A stretch of 35,281 nt of DNA, from positions 1,672,016 through 1,707,296 of the forward strand of contig BFEA01000080.1 in assembly GCA_003427395.1 (NCBI GenBank). The letters are read 5' to 3'. This document shows, piece by piece, positions 28,860 to 35,281 of this stretch; within the stretch, counting starts at the first letter, position 1; each line of letters opens with the position of its first letter. The notes under the pieces are model-generated. The model saw only the letters and a list, made by a program, of their open reading frames with translations. It was not told where the DNA came from and searched no databases. Both the position numbers and the translations under genes were made by a program. Source of the DNA: Chara braunii. Taxonomy: Eukaryota > Streptophyta > Charophyceae > Charales > Characeae.

Positions 28860-29066
28860 ATGGCGGATGCACCTCTTTTGTCTCAAAGTGTAAGTCTTCG
28901 AGCGCGAGTTTCCGTTCACTCGGCATTTGAGCCAAAATTTCTCGTCAAGATCGTTGGACTTTCTTGTGTAATTATCCTCTGCTTTCTTCCCTCCCCTGAT
29001 CTACGCGTCTTCTCCCCCACACTTTCCTTCTGCTACGGTTCTACTATAATAAGTGGGTTATGCTGA
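28860..29066 (+). other. Possible first coding exon (MADAPLLSQS)
   Basis: ATGGCGGATG at 28860 opens a frame starting MADAPLLSQS, a typical cytosolic N-terminus. AAGTGTAAGT at 28884-28893 is a fair 5' splice donor 30 nt in, while the unspliced frame runs on to 29066. If it splices into the frame at 29231, the two form one gene. Weak evidence; it may be noise. Confidence 0.25.
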
Positions 29067-29230
29067 TTTCTCTCCTCTCACTTGATATGTGCATGAAGTG
29101 GATTGCGCCTGAGAACCAGTGTCAGCATGACAGGGAGGTTGTTTGATTGATAAGATGAATGCGGGATGGGATTGCGTAGGGTGTCAAATGAATGATGCAT
29201 GATTGATCGTGCGCGATTGTCCTTGTTGCC

Positions 29231-29671
29231 ATGTGGACTGACAACCCCAATCCGACTGGGCGCCGACTTCCCGTGCCCCCGCCGCGCCCCTTCCCATACA
29301 ACGAGGAGAGGACACGTGTATGCGAGTGGGACGTACGAGAAGCCGTTGCCAAGATCGGCGGGCGTTATTACTTCCCACCCGAGACCCGGTGCTCCGGATT
29401 TGTCGGTGCAGGATTCGTCATCATCGATACGCACTTTCCGCCTTATTCGTTGTTGTTGCCGTTTAATAAGTTGATCGTCATCCCGTGGTCGGCAGTGGCG
29501 CCTCTTTGGCCTAGCACTCCGTGCAGCGACTGTCACCGCACTGAGCGTTACAGAGCCAAGGGCTTCCATTACCGCACACGTGGCGAGGATGAACACAAGG
29601 AGAGAGCCGCTCGATTGAGACCCTCCACGTCGAACTCAGAGTTTAGTGAATGTCGGCGGGACCTCGTCTGA
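29231..29671 (+). CDS. Hypothetical protein, 146 residues, unrecognised
   Basis: Open from ATG at 29231 (in-frame TGA at 29204-29206) to TGA at 29669-29671. Codon use is varied, with C/G-biased third positions, and no low-complexity run, unlike nearby random frames. The protein has a proline-rich start (GRRLPVPPPRPFPYNEER), an aromatic middle (GGRYYFPPETRCSGF), a hydrophobic stretch (about 65-90) and a CSDC motif (C98, C101) before a basic, polar tail. I do not recognise the family. It could be a complete small gene, an exon of a larger one, or part of a transposable element. Confidence 0.45.
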   Translation: MWTDNPNPTGRRLPVPPPRPFPYNEERTRVCEWDVREAVAKIGGRYYFPPETRCSGFVGAGFVIIDTHFPPYSLLLPFNKLIVIPWSAVAPLWPSTPCSDCHRTERYRAKGFHYRTRGEDEHKERAARLRPSTSNSEFSECRRDLV

Positions 29672-30370
29672 AAACGGGATACTACATGTGTACCCTCCCC
29701 CTTTCATTCGAAACGAAGGGTAACAGCTTACTGGGAAGTACGGTGCTACTTTCTGGATTGAATTTCCCATCGCTGTGAGCCCCGCGCGCGGCGTTTTCTT
29801 CAACCCGCGCGGCGACGGATCCCTTCTTACTAAAGTTGGACCAACACGGGGGATCTCAGTTCTGTCTGTGTCCCCACACTCGATTTTTCCCAAAATTTTT
29901 TGGCACCCCCCATCTTTGCTGTTCTTCCCGGGCCTTTCCGGAAGTTTCCCCGAACCAAAATACTCCGACCGGAAAGCAGCACACGGCGTGAGGTTAGAGC
30001 GTCACATCTATCCCCAGCTTAACCTCCCAGCTCAACCAGTGTCTTGGAAACTTCTGGAACTCTGCAAACAGCCTTTGATGTGCATCTTGTATGGCCGTGG
30101 TTGGTTCCGGAAATCTAGGAGTCTAGGCTTGCTGTGCCAGTTTTAGGCCTGACTCCTGGAATCCAAGAGTCAATAGATGCTGGAAAATGTCACCTGAGGT
30201 TTGACCCTGTGCCTGTTGAATTGTGGACTTTCTGGACTCCTTTCCAAGTAGGGGATATGGCCCTTGACACCTGAATATGCACTTGAACCATAAGTTGGGA
30301 CCTTGGACTGTGTCTGTACAGATTTTGAACTGAGTTCTTTGCATGTAATGCAGGCAGAAATTTAAGCTGT
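29672..30370. other. Unassigned stretch, no gene recognised
   Basis: A 123-codon frame at 29775-30146 has no recognisable domain. No repeat shared with other parts of the window until 30371. Confidence 0.35.
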
Positions 30371-30640
30371 AATGACCCGCCATAACACAGACTGAGAACA
30401 CTGCTGATTTCTGAAGTTCTGCCGATGGAATGGATGCCTTGCTGAGATTCCCGCATTCTGCTGTGTTTCTAAGTCTGTATGTGTGCGTTCCTGTCTGAGT
30501 GCTTGTCGGCATGAGTGTCTGTGTGACCCGCAAGGGTACTTGCTTGTTTGGCAGGCCCGTAGGGCCGGTACTTACCTGTGGCCGTGGCATTGAGGGTTGC
30601 AGCAGGGAAAACACTCAAGTAGCGGAGCCAGGGGGCCGCA
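30371..30640. repeat. Dispersed repeat, copy 2 (partner at 14.1 kb)
   Basis: Begins TGTAATGACCC and follows the same block order as 14106-14440, ending with GTTGCAGCAGGGAAAACACT. Slightly shorter because of small deletions around the GTGTGTGCG tract. Confidence 0.8.
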
Positions 30641-31521
30641 GTGCTTAGAGCAGAGCATTTGACTCAGTCATGGGCTGCCATTTGCTTGGACCCATTGACG
30701 TGAAGGTGAGCTTACATGCGCAGACCTCCCTGACTTATCCTACTTGTTCTGTCACCTGCACTCTCGAGCCCTCGCTCAAGCCTCTTTCTTGTCAGTTCCC
30801 ACACGACTCCCTCGGCAACTGGCTCATGACCAAACATATCACATATANGCCAATCATAGTGGATGAGTCGAGTCTCCCGCTGCTCACNCAAGCACCAACT
30901 CGGCTTCTCACTGGTCACACACTAATTAGCGGGTAATTTTGGCCCACGCGCTAGTGAAAAGTTGTTGATCCGTATCCATGACAGGGAGTTACCACGCTCA
31001 GCGCGCGGCAAGCGGATCGAGTAGCAACCTTCTCCACACCCTGCAGACNAGCTTCCCTTAATGGACTCTTCTCACGTTGTTCCGACAGGTTCCCCCTTCT
31101 TCCTCATCTTGTCGTCATTGCAGCAGCTGTAATCATGTCACGTGAGCGTGCGGACAATGACTGATACACAAGTGCCGGTACTTTACGCGAGCATGCGAGA
31201 AGCAGTTGATATCAACCGCACTCTGCAAGCTCACCTCCAACTTTGCTTCGCACAAAATCTCCCCTTNCGCTAACTCTCGTAACCGCCCAGTGATTGCCTG
31301 TCTCTCCCCTCGCTGACCTCTCCGCTCTCTCAAACTGCCACGCGTGTGTCGGGTGTACTGCCCACTCTCACTCACACACCTCTCGTTGACCTCCCCCTTG
31401 CTCCTCCCAGGGCGCGCCACGTGTCAGACGAGTATTCCGCGCATGTGCCCGTACCACTGCACTTTCCTCAGCCTCCCTGTTTCGGGTTTCGTCCCGTTCA
31501 CACTCTTGACCGCGCGTTCTC
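30641..31521. other. Unassigned stretch with isolated Ns
   Basis: Single ambiguous bases at 30847, 30888, 31049, 31267, 31547-31548, 31559 and 31561 interrupt frames. Nothing recognised. Confidence 0.35.
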
Positions 31522-32082
31522 TCAGACCTGTCTTTTCCCCCTGCTCNNTCTCTCACCCNTNCCGCGACCCCGGGGTGTCAGTTGCCTCGAGCTAGCCTCA
31601 GGTCCCTCCTCCACCGGCCTCGCGGGTCGATGATGCCTCTCGATCTCGCCTGGTCTGTTCCAGGACCTGAGGTCCGTCTCCCGATCCGCGTCACTCATCT
31701 CACTTTCCCCACCTGAGTCTCTGTCCTGATGGACCTGTTCTAGGTCCGCTGTGTCCATCGAGGTCTCAGTTTCGTGNTAAGCCACCGTTATCCGCAGCCT
31801 TGCCGTCACTCCGTCTCGTCTGCNACGTCTCTCCGCTCGGTCTCTCGCCTCTGAAATCGCGTCCTGCAGCTTCGGACTAGTCCGAATTTCCCCTTCTCTT
31901 GCTCCCTCCAAGTTGATCTTCAGTACCAGCTCATCTCCACCGTCATAGTTGAGTATGACGGTGATCCAGGGCCCTTCCCCGGACACGGACTTCCAACGGG
32001 CCTGGTGGTACCAGTACCCAGGCCTATAGCCGTGCAGTGCCATGACCGTCTTCTGAACGGAAAGAGTCCTGGCCCTAAGCAC
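31522..32082 (-). CDS. Unrecognised ORF, 186 codons, highly charged
   Basis: Minus-strand frame from ATG at 32080-32082, containing six X from ambiguous bases. An aromatic N-terminal third (YRPGYWYHQARWKSVSG) gives way to WITVILNYDGGDELVLKI and then to a Glu/Arg/Asp-rich disordered tail. No family recognised; the shape (small fold plus charged tail) would suit a Gag-like or mobile-element protein, but no nucleocapsid CCHC knuckle is visible. Either a real element ORF or chance. It is preceded on its strand by the 57-bp tandem array. Confidence 0.35.
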   Translation of the reverse strand: MLRARTLSVQKTVMALHGYRPGYWYHQARWKSVSGEGPWITVILNYDGGDELVLKINLEGAREGEIRTSPKLQDAISEARDRAERRXRRDGVTARLRITVAXHETETSMDTADLEQVHQDRDSGGESEMSDADRETDLRSWNRPGEIERHHRPARPVEEGPEASSRQLTPRGRXXGERXSRGKRQV

Positions 32083-32113
32083 AGGTTGCTTACAACTGCT
32101 AAACCCCCTTTCA

Positions 32114-32300
32114 GCTGATTGGTGCCGGCACAGCGAAGTGCCGCCGTGAAGCAGTCTGCCAATCCCTTCGGCTGATTGGAGCTGGCACAGCGAAGTGCCA
32201 CCGCGAAGCAGTCTGCCAATCCCTTCGGCTGATTGGAGCTGGCGCAGTGAAGTGCCACCGCGAAGCAGTCTACCGATCCCTTCGGCTGATTGGCACTTGA
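32114..32300. repeat. 57-bp tandem repeat, 3.3 units
   Basis: GCTGATTGG recurs at 32114, 32171, 32228 and 32285, exactly 57 bp apart. Each full unit carries GGC(A/G)CAG(C/T)GAAGTGCC, CGAAGCAGTCT and CCCTTCGGCTGATTGG. As 57 = 3 x 19, a minus-strand frame (32258-31920) encodes a 19-residue repeat with the core ASSNQPKGLADCF; whether it is translated is unknown. Each unit also contains GGCACAGCGAAGTGCC, a short hairpin. Confidence 0.95.
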
Positions 32301-33359
32301 TAGCCCAGTCTCAAAACTCTTCCTCCTTTTTATACCTTCGACTGTATGCCGTGACCCCTGGGTCCTAATCGAGGTACCTTCTGAAACTCTACTTCATCAG
32401 TGCCCTNGAGGCCATAGAATAAACAGACCGAAATAAGTCAAAATATAAAATTCAATTACCAGAGACTGCAAGCTTTCCGCAACCGATCCCCATCACTTCA
32501 TCTCACCACGAAGCGACTGCCACTCAAATGGTGATCCCCTCCTTCAAAATTCGCCGTCGTCCTGTTACTGTCGGGTGCCCGTGTCCGATGGCAAGGAGGG
32601 GGCTTATGACCCTCCTCGGGGTGATAAGCCTCCTACCGATGCGGCNGTGGGTCGCCATCCTTTTGGGGTCTTACCGCATGGCTCNGGATCGGGGCCCACC
32701 CGCAGACAGCACTCGTAAGGTCGACCTACTTTGGCATGTGGACCGCTAGCTNGAAATTTGAACCGTTGGCCTTCCCGCGAAAGGACAGGCCAACAGTTAG
32801 AAAATCGAAAATAGAAAAACTAAGTAATAATAATAATAATAATAATAACAATAATAGCCGTGAAACAAGAATGAAAAAAAAAAGAGAACGTAAAGTCACA
32901 GTGGCCCAAAGCCACTGGATTTCCCCCGAACTAAAACAAATTCATACTCGACGTTTTATTATTTTTCGTTTCTTTCTTTCTTTTCTTTTCTCTTTTGACA
33001 ATGACTTTCGCCTAGTGCACCTAACCCATAGCTCAACAGAAGGTCACTCGGCGCGCAGTAGAAAAGACTGCGCTGGTCCCTTCACCTTCGCGTCCCAGGG
33101 CGAGCCTGGCGGCTACCACGACCACAGGCCGGTAGTGCNNTGCTGTACAGCAGGGCGCCAAGCCTGCGTGGACCAATGGAAGCCCTGTGGCGCACCCCTT
33201 TTGCTGAGGGCTACGCCACCGGGACCGGTCCGCGCCGAGAACAGTCCAGGAACCAAGCCTACAGCACGAGACGAGCCTAGGGAACAATAAACAGGGACAT
33301 GGGACTGGCACTGAGCGAGGACCTGGTACACAAAGGAGGGCCGGGACACCGCGCCCTCC
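32301..33359. other. Unassigned stretch, AAT microsatellite
   Basis: An (AAT)n run lies at about 32825-32857. Isolated Ns at 32406, 32646, 32685, 32752 and 33139-33140. A 184-codon frame at 32736-33290 crosses the microsatellite and has no domain, so it is not supported as a gene. Confidence 0.35.
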
Positions 33360-34045
33360 GACAACGTTCGAGTGTTCGACCGAAGATCTCTCGAACATGT
33401 TCAATGGAACATATTTTTTGTATCAAAATATATAAGATTTATAATCTACGTAGTACCGTGTTTGCGTTCGGAGGTGAACGCGAACAAGCGCCATAAAACC
33501 TCCGAATGCGAATATAAAAAATATTAAAAAACAGAAGGTTCTCAGAAAAATATGAAAACAATCTATGTTATATATAATAACAATACAAGCAACTTTTGCC
33601 TTGGAGTCATGTTCAAATGCATAGCCAATCATGAGTTAAAAATCAAAAACCAAAAAAATAATTAATTATTTTATTTTTTACCTTTTATGAAAAAAAAATT
33701 ATGCTCNCCCAAACATGTTTGCGAGCTGTTCGTGCAAACGCACGAACACGTTCGCGCGAACATGAAGGGGCGCGAACATGTTCACCATGCTACGCAATAA
33801 TTTATTATTTTTAGGTTTTTTATTTTTAACTTGAGTTTGGCTAAGACTTTGAACATGCCTCAATGGCACAAGTTGTTTGTATCACTATTTAACATAANGT
33901 ATATTTTTTTTCCAGATTGTTCGGAGAAACATTTTTTTNTTTTTTTTTTNTTTTTATATGTTTGCGTTCNGAGGGTTTTGCCCATTTGGGCGCTCGTTCA
34001 AGATCGGTCATGAACGTTCGAGTTTCATCATCGAACACGACCACG
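33360..34045. repeat. AT-rich tract with clustered GTTCG palindromes
   Basis: TGTTCGTGC and GCACGAACA (33727-33735, 33740-33748) form a perfect 9-bp stem with a 4-nt loop. GTTCGCGCGAAC (33750-33761) is a perfect 12-bp palindrome. More GTTCGA/TCGAAC words occur at 33366-33410 and 34015-34040. TTTGCGTTCGGAGG occurs at 33461 and, with one N, at 33961; the first faces a reverse copy (ACCTCCGAATGCGAA, 33498-33512). The surrounding DNA is unusually AT-rich. Probably a non-autonomous mobile element or LTR remnant. Confidence 0.55.
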
Positions 34046-34387
34046 ATGCTAAATCACAAGGACATTCATAAGTGGAGGCTGATCTGTCCCTCCTATTCCG
34101 AACCGGCAAACGCGGTGTATAAAAGGTGTCGGGCTGTATTAATGAGATGCTGTGGAAACTCCCTCAAGGACCGCATTCCAATCTTCAAAATACGCACGAC
34201 TTGGTGTCCCGTGTGGCGATTGTCAATAAAAATGTTAAAAGTTAAAACTAGTGAGTGCTTGGTTGGCGGGTCCTTGGATGTGAAGGAGATGTTATGCACT
34301 CTTAGACTACCGCATGAGCTGATTATGAAAGTACTGAGGTGGGTGACTGAGTTTTGGGAAGAGAAACAATGTACAGAGTTACTTTAG
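34046..34387 (+). CDS. Unrecognised ORF, 113 codons
   Basis: Open from ATG at 34046 to TAG at 34385-34387; the upstream frame also stays open from 33917 but across Ns. It contains HKWRLICPSYSEP and a run of Cys residues (CRAVLMRCCG). I do not recognise the family. The Trp/Cys content is suggestive of a transposase-derived segment, but this is not supported by any motif. Confidence 0.3.
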   Translation: MLNHKDIHKWRLICPSYSEPANAVYKRCRAVLMRCCGNSLKDRIPIFKIRTTWCPVWRLSIKMLKVKTSECLVGGSLDVKEMLCTLRLPHELIMKVLRWVTEFWEEKQCTELL

Positions 34388-35096
34388 AGTAGTACAGACA
34401 AGAGACGAGGGAACGGGGCCAAACTTCGTCTCGGACCAACGTGGGAGGCCCGATGGGTATTTTTCCGTCTCATTTGTCAGATTCGACTTGGCACTCACCT
34501 ATATCGAAGTGGCGGGAGTCTGTTTGAAGCAGACTATCTAGCCCTGGCCTGGCCTGATGGTGTCTGTTGTGTGTGTTCTTTGATTTCCAATCTATGTGGT
34601 CCCTTGGTAATGACCAGAAGCTTTTCTTCGGGATTAGGCTGGTGGATGATATTTCTATATTAATGAAATTCAAGAAGGATGACGTGGAGTCAGAATGCAA
34701 GGCTATATCACTTGTTGAGANGTTCATGACAAGGTATGCTACAATCCGAGATTGGTGCTGGAATCCACCTGTGATGGAAACTCCTGGGATTTTCTAGGTT
34801 GCCTNGTCTGTCTGCTCAACAAACGATATATAGGATATGCCGCACTTCATCGTAATCTGTGGGCTATCTTTCAGCTGGGAATAGTCGCTCAAGCCATTCA
34901 AGATTTCTGTTATTTGTTTTCANGTCAACAGAAAATTGTTGTTNTTTACTCCTTTCTTCATTGTCGTAGGTGTTTGACAAACTTGGAGGGAGCTGAATTT
35001 GCCCTTTTGTTTGCACTAAAGGTTGAATTGTGGTACAGAAGGTATCCTGATGAAATGCTTGATTTAGCTTTGGAATGTTTCTCCTAACATTTTGGA
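34388..35096 (+). other. Stretch with two short unrecognised frames
   Basis: Frames 34567-34797 (FDFQSMWSLGNDQKLFF) and 34752-35087 (crossing three Ns) look less random than their surroundings, with mixed polar and aromatic residues, and could be exons or the broken continuation of the frame at 34046. No domain recognised. Confidence 0.25.
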
Positions 35097-35281
35097 GGCG
35101 TCACGAGTGTGGAATAAGTGGATACGAATGTTTTCAAAGTGGGGCAGATTGTTCGCCACAACACAGAGGTGAGTTTGTGTGTGATACAGTGTGCAAGTTT
35201 GGCGACACGCTGCTGGAGCGCTGGCTGGAGTGGCGCTGGGTACTACAGCGCTGCTGGGAGGAAGAAGCCGGGAGCTTCCAC
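35097..35281. repeat. Possible dispersed repeat at window edge
   Basis: GTGTGCAAGTTTGGCGACAC followed by GCTGCTGGAGCG resembles GTGTGCAAGGTTGGGCGACA and ACTGCTTGAGCG near 14726-14757. The rest is cut by the window end. Confidence 0.4.

Overview
This window is nuclear DNA of a eukaryote, most likely a streptophyte (land-plant/charophyte lineage). The reasons are a probable spliced leader in front of its one clear host gene, L1-type LINEs with a plant-style zf-RVT tail, a Ty3/gypsy fragment, a tRNA-headed SINE with a perfect target-site duplication, many A/T-tailed dispersed repeats and abundant microsatellites. A charophyte such as Chara would fit the repeat-rich texture, but that is a guess. 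It is a draft assembly: one 410-N gap (16143-16552), scattered single Ns after 30.8 kb, and an uncut Illumina Nextera junction adapter at 11453-11490.

Layout. 1-3.8 kb: local duplications and low-complexity DNA, ending in a strong splice acceptor (3784). 4014-5738: an intact intronless coding region for an RBR (RING1-IBR-RING2) E3 ubiquitin ligase of the RNF216/TRIAD3 type, with two upstream ORFs in its presumed leader. 5.8-9.9 kb: unassigned DNA with a 158-bp foldback hairpin and microsatellites. 9.9-10.9 kb: a nest of short retroposons including a 488-bp SINE with 17-bp target duplications. 11-15.7 kb: adapter artefact, minisatellites, a decayed LINE tail (minus strand) and dispersed repeats. 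15.7-22.6 kb: a decayed L1-type LINE on the plus strand (endonuclease, reverse transcriptase, zf-RVT) broken by two insertions: a foldback element carrying a hammerhead-ribozyme motif (about 16.0-16.96 kb) and a 1.75-kb cluster of SINE-like repeats (about 18.2-19.97 kb). 22.6-27.2 kb: duplicated repeats, a second minus-strand LINE tail, a 13-bp minisatellite and a decayed Ty3/gypsy reverse transcriptase. 27.5-30 kb: a long CT microsatellite and a possible host gene (29231-29671). 30.4-35.3 kb: a dispersed repeat, an unrecognised minus-strand ORF, a 57-bp tandem repeat, an AT-rich stretch with GTTCG palindromes and unrecognised ORFs.

The most interesting object is the plus-strand hammerhead-type motif at 16827-16872. 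It lies between two inverted-repeat arms (98 bp perfect; 86 bp with 3 mismatches), and on the opposite strand the left half is bounded by 54-bp direct repeats, an arrangement reminiscent of retrozymes. Apart from the RBR ligase and perhaps one small ORF, no set of genes here works as a pathway; the window is mostly layered, decayed mobile DNA.
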